Assembly: GCA_049603835.1 (NCBI GenBank)
Contig: JBMYSZ010000019.1
Location: 7,092-71,091, forward strand
Direction of reading: 5' to 3'
From: Mangrovicoccus sp049603835
GTDB lineage: Bacteria; Pseudomonadota; Alphaproteobacteria; Rhodobacterales; Rhodobacteraceae
Length of the DNA: 64,000 bases
Positions 25,135 to 35,200 of this stretch are shown here, piece by piece (positions within the stretch are counted from its first letter, which is position 1; each line of letters begins with the position of its first letter). A program made the position numbers and the translations under genes. The notes beneath the pieces were generated by a model that saw only the letters and a list, made by a program, of their open reading frames with translations, ran no database searches and was not told the DNA's origin.

Positions 25135-26405
25135 GTTTAATATCGCGCTTATTCGGGTCGGGGCAGAGCCAAGCAATGCGGGTAGAACCACCTATGGTTG
25201 CTACGGTTGGCGAGGCCTCGGGCACTTCCCGGCCTGCTGGGTGGCTGTCTGACACCGGTTGGGGGTCACAGAGCCGCGTCAAAACGCTGCCGCGCGTTTC
25301 CGCAACCATCGCACAAAAACACGCGACTGTAACGGCCTGTTGTAGCGTCCTGGCGGGCGACACCTCTAAGGTTCCATTGCTGCTCAAGCGGCTCAAGGAT
25401 GACGGCGAGGAAGAGGTGATCCGAGATCACCCGCTGGTTTACCTGATGAATGTAGAATCGAGCGACGGTGTTCCGGCCTCGGTCCTGCGCTTTACACTGG
25501 CCTATGCGTTCACGCTGCGTGGCAATGCTTTTGCCTATACGCCTCGGGATGGTTCCGGCGAACTGACCATGATCGATCTGATCAAGCAGGATCGGCCAGC
25601 GATCCTGCGCGCGGGCCGTCAGCGGTTCTATGACTTTGAGGATGGCGCGCAGGTACATCGCCGGGTGCCAAGCCGCTCTATGGCGCATCTGCGCTATATG
25701 TCAGAGGATGGCTGGATGGGCCGCTCCCCTATTGAGGTGGCGGCAGAAAGTATGGGGCTGGCGCTAGCCGGTCAAGAGGCTGCGGCACGCACCGCGTCTG
25801 GCAGGCCTGTTTCGGCGCTTATTGAGGTGCCAGATGTCTGGGGCGATGATGAAGCCTATGAGCGCAATGCCAAACGCCTCGGAGATCGCTTGCGCAATCC
25901 AGCGGAATCGGGCCTGGCGATTGTTCCCGAGGGCGTAAAGGCAGATCGCCTGGACCTGTCAGCCGCCGATCAGGAACTGCTAGGTAGCCGTAAATTCGAC
26001 AAGATTCAAATCTTGAGCCTTTATCGCGTGCCGCCTTTCAAAGTTCAGGACAATGAGGGCGGGGTGAAAGCCAATAGCGAGCAAAGCGCGATCGATTATC
26101 GCACGGATGCCCTGCTTCATTGGGGCGGGTTCATTGAGACGGGCTTGGCTCTCGCATTGCTCACACGGGGCGAGCGTGAGGCCGGATACCGCCTTGAGCA
26201 TGATTTTGACGCGCTCATGCGTCCGACCGTCAAGGATCGCTTTGACGCCATGCATAAAGCGGTGGGTGGCCCGTTCATGACCGCAAACCATGCCCAGAAA
26301 CGACTGGGTCTGCCGATCACAAATGGGCCTGATGATGACAAGCTTAACCCTGCACCGAACATGACGCGCGAGAAAGAGAAGAGCCGCGAAAAGGAGTCTG
26401 AGTGA
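25131..26405 (+). CDS. Phage portal protein (HK97 family)
   Basis: 424 residues. Recognisable segments: HATVTACCSVLAGDTSKVPLLL near the N-terminus, DHPLVYLMNVESSDG, LAYAFTLRGNAFAYTP, MAHLRYMSEDGWMGRSPIEVAAE, and KIQILSLYRVPPFKVQDNEG. It forms the dodecameric ring at the packaging vertex. ATG overlaps the terminase stop by 4 bp; the stop overlaps the protease start by 1 bp (TGATG). Confidence 0.94.
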   Translation: MSLISRLFGSGQSQAMRVEPPMVATVGEASGTSRPAGWLSDTGWGSQSRVKTLPRVSATIAQKHATVTACCSVLAGDTSKVPLLLKRLKDDGEEEVIRDHPLVYLMNVESSDGVPASVLRFTLAYAFTLRGNAFAYTPRDGSGELTMIDLIKQDRPAILRAGRQRFYDFEDGAQVHRRVPSRSMAHLRYMSEDGWMGRSPIEVAAESMGLALAGQEAAARTASGRPVSALIEVPDVWGDDEAYERNAKRLGDRLRNPAESGLAIVPEGVKADRLDLSAADQELLGSRKFDKIQILSLYRVPPFKVQDNEGGVKANSEQSAIDYRTDALLHWGGFIETGLALALLTRGEREAGYRLEHDFDALMRPTVKDRFDAMHKAVGGPFMTANHAQKRLGLPITNGPDDDKLNPAPNMTREKEKSREKESE

Positions 26406-27295
26406 TGACAGAACAAACGATTGCTAGTCTATTCGCGGCCACTGATTTAGCGATCTGCTCTCAGAGCGCGCAGGCGCTCTTGAGCCTACCGCTGCCCAAA
26501 GCCGAAACACAGGCTGTGACCAATGCGGCCATGGTCGCACGGGGCGAGCGCTTTGCGATCTCGCGCGGCGTTGCTGTGGTGCCGGTCAAGGGGCTGCTCA
26601 CGCCGAACCTCTTTGTTTTGGAGCGCTGGCTTGGATGGGCCACCTATCAGGGCCTTGAGGAAACACTGAACCTGCTGGCCAGCGATGAACAGGTTGCGGC
26701 CATTGTCCTGGAATTTGACACGCCGGGCGGCATGGTTTTGGGGGTAGAAGCTGCCAATGCAGCCATCGCGGCCTGTGCAAAGCAGAAGCCGGTTCATGCG
26801 CTGGTGAACCCTCTTTGTGCCTCTGCTGGCTATTGGCTCGCTTGCGCCACCACCGAGATCACCGCTACGGCGGGTTCTCTGATTGGGTCCATTGGCACAA
26901 TGCGTGGGGCCTATGCGACAGAGGAACCGTTCTATGAATTCCGCTCCTCGCACGCGCAGGCCAAAAACCCTGATCCCTCCACTGAAGAGGGCAAGGCGGA
27001 AATCCAGAAGGTGCTAGACCTGGCCGAGGCCAAGTTCCATGAGGCGGTTGCTGTGGGCCGTAAGATTTCGCTCGCGGAGCTGCCTACACGGATCAGTGCC
27101 ACTGATGACGCCAAGGATGGTGGACGGGCCTTTGAAGTGTCTGAGGCTCAATCGCGTGGTCTAGTCGATACCGCCGAAACGCGGGATACATTCTATGCCC
27201 GCATCTTTGCCAAATATGGACCCAAGCCGCACATCTCTGGGCGGCGGGCAATGACGGCAAAAGCCAAAGCCGCACAGGCCATCGCTGCCTCCTGA
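26405..27295 (+). CDS. S49-family head maturation protease
   Basis: 296 residues, SppA/ClpP-like serine protease that processes the scaffold and capsid. The nucleophile is Ser140 in NPLCASAGYWLA, with the oxyanion-type segment LEFDTPGGMVLGVE before it and the SLIGSIGTMRG stretch typical of S49 peptidases after it. The lysine of the Ser-Lys dyad was not pinned down. ATG at 26405 is chosen rather than the GTG just upstream. Gene order portal-protease-capsid supports the role. Confidence 0.92.
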   Translation: MTEQTIASLFAATDLAICSQSAQALLSLPLPKAETQAVTNAAMVARGERFAISRGVAVVPVKGLLTPNLFVLERWLGWATYQGLEETLNLLASDEQVAAIVLEFDTPGGMVLGVEAANAAIAACAKQKPVHALVNPLCASAGYWLACATTEITATAGSLIGSIGTMRGAYATEEPFYEFRSSHAQAKNPDPSTEEGKAEIQKVLDLAEAKFHEAVAVGRKISLAELPTRISATDDAKDGGRAFEVSEAQSRGLVDTAETRDTFYARIFAKYGPKPHISGRRAMTAKAKAAQAIAAS

Positions 27296-27389
27296 ATTCT
27301 TGCACATCGCTGTGCCTGAGCACCCTGCCCCTCGCGGCGGGGCCGAACCGCTGCGTTTTGCAGCGTCTGATCTGCAAAAGGAAAATCAG

Positions 27390-28712
27390 ATGAAAGACAT
27401 CAATGACCTTCGCCGCGAACGCACGAGCGCGGCAACCAAGATGGAAGAATGTGCCAATGCCATTGCAACCCTGGAAGAAGCCGAAACGGCGGCTGACGCC
27501 GAAGAAATGGTTGATGCCGTGGCGGCGTTTGACGCTGCCGAGGCGGCGTTCAAGGCGACTGACAAGGCGGTGAAGCGCGCTGAGGCCGTTGAGCAAGCCA
27601 AGGCCGCCTCGGCGCAGGGTGACGAAATCAACAGCCAGACCACCACCACCACTGCCGCTGCTCCCGCGCAACCTAAGTCCGATGCAGATAAGGGCATTGA
27701 GGCTGGCCTGATGTTCCAGGCCCTGGCCGCAAACAAAGGCGATGCCGAAAAGGCTGCAAAGTTCCTTGAGGATGGCGGCAATTCCGGTGTGGCTGCAACT
27801 CTATCGGGCGCACCCGAGGGCGCTGGTGGTATCACCATTCCGCGAGCCCAGGCCAGTGAACTGATCGAACTGCTGCGCCCGCGCGTGGCTGTGCGTGCGT
27901 CCGGTGCGCGGATGATCGATATGCCTGCGGGCCAGATGCGCCATGCACGGCAGAGTTCCTCGGCCACGGCCTCCTACGCCGGTGAAAATGCGGCAATGCC
28001 TGTCAGTGAACCCGGCTTTGACAAAGTGGATCAGAGCTTCAAAAAGCTGACCGCTTTGGTTCCTGTCGGCAATTCGCTGCTGCGTCATTCCAGCGTGGCA
28101 ATGGCGGCTCTGGTGCGCGATGACATTCTCAAAGTTATGGCGCTGCGCGAGGATTTGGCGTTCATTCGTGGCGACGGCACAGCCAAAACCCCAACGGGCA
28201 TCAAGAACTGGATGCTGCCAGAAAATTGGGTCACGGGCATTACCAATGCGCCGATGACCGTTGATGTGGCGCTGCGTGGTCTGGTGTCCAAGGTGGAAGA
28301 TGCCAATGTGGGCATGGTGTCCTGCGGCTGGATCATGCGAGCGGCAACCAAGAACTTCCTGGCCTCACTGCGTGATCCGAACGGCGGCAACTACTTGTAT
28401 CCCTCCATTCAGCAGAACGGCACGCTGCTCGGGTATCCGATAAAAACCACTTCTCAGATCCCGATGAATCTGGGCGTGGGCGGCAATGTAACCGAAGTCT
28501 ATTTCGGTGACTTTGATGAGGTGTTCATCGGTGACGCGATGACTCTACAATTCGAGACTTCGTCCGAGGCCGCCTATGTGGATTCGAATGGTGACACGCA
28601 GTCTGCGTTCCAGCAGGATTTGACGCTGTTCCGCACGATCTCCGAACACGATTTGGCCCCGCGCCATGATGAGGCTCTGTCTGGCCTAACCGGTGTAAAC
28701 TGGACCCTCTGA
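27390..28712 (+). CDS. Major capsid protein (HK97 fold) with N-terminal delta domain
   Basis: 440 residues from MKDINDLRRERTSAATK, after AAGGAAAATC. About the first 80 residues are a coiled-coil, alanine-rich scaffolding (delta) domain, followed by a linker with a threonine run. The HK97-type capsid domain starts near GAGGITIPRAQASELIELL and includes LREDLAFIRGDGTAKTPTGI and NYLYPSIQQNGTLLGYPI. The delta domain would be cut by the upstream protease. The 94 bp before this start belong to no gene. Confidence 0.93.
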   Translation: MKDINDLRRERTSAATKMEECANAIATLEEAETAADAEEMVDAVAAFDAAEAAFKATDKAVKRAEAVEQAKAASAQGDEINSQTTTTTAAAPAQPKSDADKGIEAGLMFQALAANKGDAEKAAKFLEDGGNSGVAATLSGAPEGAGGITIPRAQASELIELLRPRVAVRASGARMIDMPAGQMRHARQSSSATASYAGENAAMPVSEPGFDKVDQSFKKLTALVPVGNSLLRHSSVAMAALVRDDILKVMALREDLAFIRGDGTAKTPTGIKNWMLPENWVTGITNAPMTVDVALRGLVSKVEDANVGMVSCGWIMRAATKNFLASLRDPNGGNYLYPSIQQNGTLLGYPIKTTSQIPMNLGVGGNVTEVYFGDFDEVFIGDAMTLQFETSSEAAYVDSNGDTQSAFQQDLTLFRTISEHDLAPRHDEALSGLTGVNWTL

Positions 28713-28781
28713 CCTGATCGTCAAAAATCATAGCGTTTCGCGGTGATAGCGGGGCGCTCTTCAACTCATTCGGAGAAACCC

Positions 28782-29171
28782 ATGAAAAAGATTGTTTTAT
28801 TCACCACCTCTTTCCAGGTCTATTCCAAGGGCGATGTGGCTGGCTTTGATGTTGGAATGGCAGACGAGCTGATCAACAAGAAAAAAGTGGCCGTGGAATA
28901 TCAAGCGCCAGCGGGCGAAATGGAAACCCTGGCCATCAAAGTGAATGGCGCTGAGGCAGAGACAAAGATTGCCGCGTTGGTGGAAGAGGCTACCGCTAAA
29001 CTTGCAGCTCGCGAGGCCGAAGTGAAGGAGCGCGAGGATCGCCTGGCCGAAGCCGAAAAGGCTTTGGCGGTACGTTCCGATGCGCTGGACGCCCGCGAGG
29101 TCGCTGCGGCCAAATCCGATGCTGATAAGGAGGCCACGACGGTCAAGCCTCCTAAGCAGGGTGTGAAGTAG
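28782..29171 (+). CDS. Hypothetical head-region protein with coiled coil, 129 aa
   Basis: From MKKIVLFTTSFQVYSKGDVAGF, after CGGAGAAACC. A short beta-like N-terminus (residues 1-45) is followed by a long heptad-like helix (ATAKLAAREAEVKEREDRLA, EAEKALAVRSDALDAREVAA). Genes between capsid and connector with this layout occur in many siphoviruses; function unknown. Possible roles are head stabilisation or a link to the connector. Confidence 0.6.
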   Translation: MKKIVLFTTSFQVYSKGDVAGFDVGMADELINKKKVAVEYQAPAGEMETLAIKVNGAEAETKIAALVEEATAKLAAREAEVKEREDRLAEAEKALAVRSDALDAREVAAAKSDADKEATTVKPPKQGVK

Positions 29172-29183
29172 GGCAACACGCTG

Positions 29184-29768
29184 ATGCGACGTCTAGGAAG
29201 TGCCACGCTAGTGCTGGCCGTATCCGTCGAGAATTTTGGCCAGGCGATGCCGTGGATTGAGGTTGACGATCCTCTGACGGTTGAAAGCTATCTCTACGCC
29301 GCGCAGGAAGTCGTTGAGGTCGCATCACGCCGCCCGCTGACCGAGCGGGCCGTTGAGATTGAATTTGATCTGGCCGAGGCGCATGGGTTTCGGCGATGGT
29401 GGTTCCCGATTGCCCCCGTCACCGAGGTCACGTCTGTTACGGCAGTTCAGCCTTTAGTGGCAGAAACCGTGATCGATCTGGATCAGGTATCTTTGCAGCG
29501 CTGCCATGATGAGCCGCAGCTGTGGCTGACGGATGCCGCGCTGGCGATTGCCGATCCCTCCAAAGCGCAAAGCGTGCGAGTAGAAGCGACGGTGGGCTAT
29601 GCCCAGGGGGAACTGCCCAGGGGGCTTGCCCATGCAATCATCCTGATCGTTAAAGAATGGTATGATGCGGGCGTGTCCATCGGCGATCTCACCGAAGCCT
29701 CTTTGTCATTCAGCACCAAGGCACTGATCAAGCAGCAGCGGTATTACCGGCCTCGGGAGTTCGGTTGA
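29184..29768 (+). CDS. Head-tail connector protein (gp6-like)
   Basis: 194 residues. The pattern of HK97 gp6 / phiE125 gp8-like connectors is visible: DDPLTVESYLYAAQEVVEVASRRPL near the N-terminus (shown in part), then a beta core and a helical end LAHAIILIVKEWYDAG with KQQRYYRPREFG. It forms a ring below the portal. The stop overlaps the next start by one base. Confidence 0.8.
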   Translation: MRRLGSATLVLAVSVENFGQAMPWIEVDDPLTVESYLYAAQEVVEVASRRPLTERAVEIEFDLAEAHGFRRWWFPIAPVTEVTSVTAVQPLVAETVIDLDQVSLQRCHDEPQLWLTDAALAIADPSKAQSVRVEATVGYAQGELPRGLAHAIILIVKEWYDAGVSIGDLTEASLSFSTKALIKQQRYYRPREFG

Positions 29769-30103
29769 TGGTCGGAAATCAGATGCGCCTAGATACAAGG
29801 GTAGAGTTTTTCAGCCCGAGCGAGGGCGGGCGAACGGAAACAGGTGGTGCCAAACGGGGTTGGAACGCAGAATTCCCTGCCTGGGTCGCGGTGCGACACC
29901 TGCGCGGTGGTGAGGCCGTCATGGGTGCCCGAATGCAGGGGCGCAGGCCAGCAATTCTCATTTTGCGCAAACGGTCTGTGCTGGACGCAATTCGCCTGGA
30001 TTGGATCGTGAAATTCGGCGGGCAGTCCTACCAGCTACGCGAACTGCCCAAGCGCCGCGAAGATGGCGCGACGGTGGAGATGTTGGTGGAGGCCAAGATT
30101 TGA
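29768..30103 (+). CDS. Head closure / head-tail adaptor protein
   Basis: 111 residues. The N-terminus LDTRVEFFSPSEGGRT, the middle WNAEFPAWVAVRHLRGGE and the end GQSYQLRELPKRRED match the SPP1 gp16-like head closure family. Coupled at both ends by 1 bp overlaps (TGATG). The position between gp6-like and DUF3168 genes is the canonical one. Confidence 0.82.
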   Translation: MVGNQMRLDTRVEFFSPSEGGRTETGGAKRGWNAEFPAWVAVRHLRGGEAVMGARMQGRRPAILILRKRSVLDAIRLDWIVKFGGQSYQLRELPKRREDGATVEMLVEAKI

Positions 30104-30504
30104 TGAGAGCGGCAAACGCGTTGCAGGCCTTCTTGGTGCAAACACTGTTGGCTGATGCCGCAGTGACGGAGATCGTGGCAGATCGTGTCTGGGATGACAT
30201 ACCGGACTCGCCCGAGCATCCCTATTGTTCCATCGGCCCCAACTACCACAATCGCAGCGATGCAGACTGCATCCGCGCCAGAGAGCATTATTTCCAAATT
30301 GATTGCTGGACGCGGCAGCAGGGGCGGCGGGATCAGGTGAACGATCTAACGGATGCCATTGAGGCGGCGCTGGATGGTGCGACGGGCGATCTCGGGGCGC
30401 ATGCCCTGTCATCGTGTGATGTTGTTCTGGTGCGCGTGCTGGATGAGCCTGACGGCGACAAGCACGGTGTGGTGCAAGTGCGGGCAGTTGTTGAGGAAGG
30501 CTGA
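30103..30504 (+). CDS. Tail completion protein (DUF3168 family)
   Basis: 133 residues from MRAANALQAFLVQTLLADAAV. DUF3168 features are HPYCSIGPNYHNRSDADCIRA, then FQIDCWTRQQGRRDQVNDLTDAIEAALD (in part) and a final VVQVRAVVEE strand. It corresponds to the SPP1 gp17-like tail-to-head joining group. Start overlaps the previous stop by one base. Confidence 0.85.
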   Translation: MRAANALQAFLVQTLLADAAVTEIVADRVWDDIPDSPEHPYCSIGPNYHNRSDADCIRAREHYFQIDCWTRQQGRRDQVNDLTDAIEAALDGATGDLGAHALSSCDVVLVRVLDEPDGDKHGVVQVRAVVEEG

Positions 30505-30968
30505 TGGCCACTTCAGCAAAGCTCAATCCGCGGCTCAAAGCCCAGCTTGAGCGCACGCCAGAGATCGCGGTGCAGGCCGCCGCGCAGGCGATGGAAGAGG
30601 GCGCGGATGAGATCGTGGCCTTTATGAAATCGCTGGTGCCGGTGCGCAGTGGTGATCTGAGAAGCAGTATCGCCTGGACCTGGGGTGACGCCCCCAAGGG
30701 GTCATTGGTGATTGACGAGATTCGCAGCGGCCGGAACGCTGGCATGCAGTACGCCACGCTGCGCATCACCTTCTATGTGGGTGAGTGGTATGGGCGTCTG
30801 GTGGAATTCGGCACGTCACCACATGCGCAGCCCAATCGTGGCACGGATCATCCAGGGACGACGGCAAAACCGTTTTTCTATCCTGCATGGCGCGCCAAGG
30901 AGGCCAGTTTCAAGCGCAAAATCAAATCGGCGGTACGCCGTGCAATCAAGGAGGCGATCCATGCCTGA
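30504..30968 (+). CDS. HK97 gp10-family tail protein
   Basis: 154 residues with the gp10 signature: a helix of AMEEGADEIVAFMKSLVPVRSG, LRSSIAWTWG, then YGRLVEFGTSPH, HPGTTAKPFFYPAWRA and a basic C-terminal helix. Usually a tail terminator or completion component. It starts 1 bp into the previous stop and overlaps the next small gene by 8 bp. Confidence 0.85.
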   Translation: MATSAKLNPRLKAQLERTPEIAVQAAAQAMEEGADEIVAFMKSLVPVRSGDLRSSIAWTWGDAPKGSLVIDEIRSGRNAGMQYATLRITFYVGEWYGRLVEFGTSPHAQPNRGTDHPGTTAKPFFYPAWRAKEASFKRKIKSAVRRAIKEAIHA

Positions 30969-31137
30969 GGCAATCTTTAAAAGCGAATTCCACTATTCAA
31001 GCCGCAAGAAGAATGTGGGCTGGTCTGCGTATCCGAGTGACGGGCCTCAATCCTTCCCGAGCGAATTCATTGATGCGGCGATTGAGGCGGGCTGCGCAGA
31101 GGTCGCGTCCGCATCCAAAGAGCCCCCGAAATCCTGA
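30961..31137 (+). CDS. Small phage protein, 58 aa, overlapping the gp10-like gene
   Basis: MPEAIFKSEFHYSSRKKNVG, then WSAYPSDGPQSFPSEFIDA and an acidic/alanine end. The ATG lies inside the end of the gp10-like gene (ATGCCTGA), a typical coupling. No family recognised. The 67 bp after it carry a possible ribosome-binding site (TGGAGGT) for the tail tube gene. Confidence 0.5.
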   Translation: MPEAIFKSEFHYSSRKKNVGWSAYPSDGPQSFPSEFIDAAIEAGCAEVASASKEPPKS

Positions 31138-31204
31138 GCGCATCCCGCGCCAGCGCTAAACAGTCAACGGCCCTCTAGAGGGTCATATCCTATGGAGGTC
31201 TGAC

Positions 31205-31654
31205 ATGGTTGAACCCGGAACGCAAAATTTTGAAGAAATGGTGCTTGAGGTCAGCATTGATGGCGTGATTTGGAACCGCATTTGCGGCCTAGTGGGCGTG
31301 ACCGTGACGCGCCAAGCTCAAACGGACACATCCGAAGTGCCTGCAAATTGCGCTAATGAGGCCCTGCCTCTCAAGGTGCAAAAATCGGTGCGCTCCATTG
31401 ACGTGTCGGTTTCCGCCGAGGGCGTTTGGGCATCGCAGTCCCACGGAATGATCATGGATTGGTTCTATAGTGGACTAACTAAGCATGTACGGATCGGCAA
31501 CACTGCCGCCCTTGCGGGGACTGTGGAATATGAGATGGGTGAGGCCTTCCTGACGCAGCTGTCAAACCAGCGCACCAAAGGTCAAGTGGTCTCGGCGTCG
31601 ATACAGATTGAATTTGACGGTGCGCCGGAACGTAAAGTGAAAGCCGCCTCATGA
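31205..31654 (+). CDS. Major tail tube protein
   Basis: 149 residues, beta-rich: VLEVSIDGVIWNRICGLVGV, then SVRSIDVSVSAEGVWASQS and a C-terminal GQVVSASIQIEFDGAPE strand pair. This is the pattern of TP901-1-like tail tube proteins, with GGAGG before the ATG as expected for high expression. The stop overlaps the chaperone start by 4 bp. Position before the chaperone and tape measure is canonical. Confidence 0.85.
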   Translation: MVEPGTQNFEEMVLEVSIDGVIWNRICGLVGVTVTRQAQTDTSEVPANCANEALPLKVQKSVRSIDVSVSAEGVWASQSHGMIMDWFYSGLTKHVRIGNTAALAGTVEYEMGEAFLTQLSNQRTKGQVVSASIQIEFDGAPERKVKAAS

Positions 31655-32043
31655 TCCCTATCAAAGTGATTTGGCCAGGGGGCGAGCATCAAATGCGGCT
31701 CGCCCTCGCGCAGCTTGAAGGGCTGCAAGGCAAGGTGGATGCGGGGCCGGAATTCCTACTGCACAAAATCCGCTTAGGGCAATGGACTGCAAGCGATCTG
31801 TTTGAGGTCATTCGTTGGGGCCTAATCGGCGGCGGCATGGACCGCATGGATGCAGAAAAGTTGATCCAGCGGGTCATAGATCAGCATCCGTTGGGCGAGT
31901 TCAAAGGGCCTGCCATCGAGGTGCTGGCGCACTCAGTCTATGGCCCACCCGATGATCCGGTGGGGGAGATTGGGCCGGTGGGAGGACCGACACCGGAGAA
32001 CCAAAAAACGGAAAGTGGAAGTTCAGCACATACTACGGACTAG
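31651..32043 (+). CDS. Tail assembly chaperone (G-type, GTA-like)
   Basis: 130 residues with LALAQLEGLQGKVDAGPEFL, WTASDLFEVIRWGLIGGGMD and AIEVLAHSVYG, matching the GTA/siphovirus tail assembly chaperone (GTA_TAC-like). The tail of the protein is Pro/Gly/Ser-rich. An A6 run at 32003-32008 can shift ribosomes to the -1 frame, which remains open to 32210, giving the longer G-T type product needed to coat the tape measure. Confidence 0.8.
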   Translation: MIPIKVIWPGGEHQMRLALAQLEGLQGKVDAGPEFLLHKIRLGQWTASDLFEVIRWGLIGGGMDRMDAEKLIQRVIDQHPLGEFKGPAIEVLAHSVYGPPDDPVGEIGPVGGPTPENQKTESGSSAHTTD

Positions 32044-32210
32044 GCGCGGCAATGGGGTTTGATCCGTCTCAAGTGGGGCAGATGAGCCATTGGCAGTTCA
32101 TGGCTGCTATGGATGGGTATGGCCGTGCAAACGGGTGGAAAAAAAATGGCGGATCGGTCGATACGATGAGCAGTCAGCGTTTGGCCGAGTTGGGCATTGA
32201 GGGCTTTTGA
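32003..32210 (+). CDS. T-part of the tail assembly chaperone, reached by -1 frameshift
   Basis: After the run CAAAAAAC the -1 frame reads NGKWKFSTYYGLGAAMGFD, then PSQVGQMSHWQFMAAMDGY and ends at a TGA at 32208-32210, without any stop between. The text resembles T-parts of siphovirus chaperones. An internal ATG at 32052 exists, but no good ribosome-binding site precedes it. The slip is inferred, not proven. Confidence 0.6.
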
Positions 32211-32212
32211 GG

Positions 32213-35200
32213 ATGGATGATAGCGATCTTTTGATTCAGGCGGGTTTTTCCACGGCCAAAATGGAAGCCGAGACCCGCAAGATCCTTGTTAAATACGAGG
32301 AAGCCGCCAAGCGCGCCGCCAAGAAATTTGATGGGGCGATGGCCAAGGCTTCCAACAATGAAACTCTCAAGGCCACTGCTCGTGAGATTGACCGCCTCGC
32401 ACGCAAGTATGATCCAGCCTATGCTGCTGCCCGGAAATATGAGCGTGGAGTGAAACAGTTGAACCGCGCCATCGAGATCGGCGCGATCACCAACAAGGAA
32501 TACGAACAGGGCCTTGAGAACCTGGTGCAGGATTTGGAGCGCGCAGGTAAAAGCGCGGGCAAGTTAGGTGCATCAATGCATCAAGGCAGTGGAGCCTCGC
32601 GGTCCTATGGTGGGGCTTTGCAGAATGTCGGGTTCCAGGTCGGTGACTTTGCCACGCAGGTGAGTGCGGGAACATCTGTCACGCAGGCGCTTGGTCAGCA
32701 GTTGCCACAATTGCTTGGTGCATTTGGTGCCTTTGGTGCAGGCGCGGGCGCGGCGGCAGCCATCCTCATACCCCTGGGGGCGGCGCTTTATGAAGCCTAT
32801 TCGGGCGCAGTGGACTTGGAAGAGCAGACCAAGGCTTTGACAGAGGCGACGGATGCCTATGTTGCAATTGCTGAGGCGGCCGCGACACCTATCGAAACGC
32901 TGCGCGAGAAATATGGTGATCTCGCGGATGAAATGGCGGCGGTCAATGGCCAGTTAGCAACCATGCTCGGTGCGGTTGCTGGATTGCAGTTGGATCAGAG
33001 CTTTTCCAGCTTTGCCAACCAATTTGGCGGGTTTTCTGACAACGTAGACCGGCGCGGTCGAAACGCTGGTCCCGGTGGCGTTTCCGAAAGCGAGTGGCAG
33101 CGCACAGTTTCATCGGTTGCTGGTGCCTATGATGTTGCCCGCTCTGACGCAGAGGCCATCGTCAGAGCGCTCAAGAACGTAAATGAGGCGGTGGGAGCTG
33201 AGCAACGGCTTGATGCTCTACGCGAAATGCTCGCTCTTTTCACTCGGGCGGCAGAATCGTCGGAGCAATTGGCAGACGTTTTTTCGGCTGACATCGCTCG
33301 CATTCAAACTTTGATCGAAAGCACCTCTAAGCAGCTTGAGGCGAGCCTGACAGAGGATGAGCGCCGCCGTGAACGGATTTTCGCAAAATATGCAGAGCGT
33401 GAACGTGAACTGGCCAAACTGATCCGGGACAGGGGGATCGCTGAGCGCGAAATGAGGCAGGCCAGTCTTGATGGCAACCTGGCTCACATCAAGACTTCGC
33501 GTGCCGTTATCGCTGGTATTGATGAAGAAATCGAGCGTTTGACAGATGCGCAGGGGCGGGTCACCGATCTAGCCGCCGAAACGGAAGTTCTGATTGAGGC
33601 TTTCGAGCGAGTCACTTTTGATCGGAACAACGAGTCCTATCAGCAGGCATTAAGGCTTTCTGAGGCTATAGATGGTGCTTCGCAAAACATTGGCGACCTT
33701 GACGATGCAGATTTGTCCAATTTGGAGGCTCGCTTACATTTCATCCAAGATGACTTGGAGGGCCTTCGTGGGCTGGCCCAAGGATTGAACAGTGATCTGT
33801 CAATTGCGGGAGAAAATGCAGCTTCTGGATATGGTCGCTCACGCATCCAGGGCGAAACCCTGCGCCGCAACGCGGTTTCGGGCGATGCTGTCGAGATCAT
33901 TAAGCGGTTTGAGGGTTTTAAGGCCACTGCCTATTCGGATGGGAATGCTTATCGGGCGGGGTTTGGCTCTGACACTGTAACGCTCGCAGATGGCTCTGTG
34001 CGTCGCATCACGCAGGGAATGCGGGTATCCTATGGGGATGCCAATCGCGACCTCTTGCGCCGAGTGGGCGAGTTTCAGGATGGGATTGTGAGCCAGATTG
34101 GCCGTGATCGTTTCAGTGGTTTCTCAGAGGCGCAGCAGGCCTCGCTCACCTCCCTGGCCTATAACTATGGCTCGCTGCCTGACCGTATACTGCCTGCAAT
34201 TCGAGGCGGGACGAACCAGGACATTGCGACGGCAATTGCGGGACTCCAAGGCGATAACGAGGGGGTCAATCGTAACCGCCGTTTGCAAGAGGCTTCGGCT
34301 TTCGGAAACACGGCATTAGTGCAGGCGGAAATTCAGCAGCAGAGCGAGCAACAGCGGCTTTTGGAGCAAGAAGCCAAAGAGCGAGCGCGGTTGTTGGATA
34401 TTCGCACCGCCTATGCTGAGCAGATGCGCGCGCAGATCGCTGATGCGGAATTGGAAAACAGCCTGATCGGAAAATCAGCTGAGGAACAGGCGCGACTCAG
34501 GGCCGAATATATATTGACGCAAGACGCCAAGAGGCGGGGCATTAATCTCAATGAGCGAATTGCGGGGTCAGAAGAGACATATGCTGAAGCGATCAAACGC
34601 ACCGCTGCGGAGCTGGCTGAGAAAGCTATGATACTTCAAGAATTGAAGTCCCACCAAGATCAGGCCGAGGCAAGTGCGCGCCGCGTGGAGCAGGCACAGA
34701 ATGCTCTCAAGCAGGGCCTTATTGATGCTATTGTGGAAGGCAAGAATTTCTCTGACGTGATGAGCAATGTGGCGAATATGCTGGCCAAGGCAGCTCTGGA
34801 AGCGGCCCTATTTGGCAATAGTGGATTGTTTGCCAGTGCGGGCCTGATGGGCACTGGTAGTGGATTGCTTGGCGGCGCGATCATCCCAGGCATCCTGCAC
34901 AGCGGCGGTGTTGCCGGTAGCGATGGCTACGGTCATGGGCGGGCATTCTCTGCATCCACCTGGGCTGGCGCTACACGTTATCACTCTGGCGGCATTGCGG
35001 GTCTGCGGCCTGGCGAGGTGCCCGCCATCTTGGAAAAGGGCGAATTGGTGCTGCCGACCAAGGGCGTTCTGTCTGCGCCCTCTGTGGGCAAGTCAGAGGG
35101 TATGACGGTCAATATTCACAATGCGCCTGCGGGTGAACATCAAGTGCGCCAATCGGATGATGGCCGCGCTCTGGATATCATTATTGAGCGCAAGGCGATT

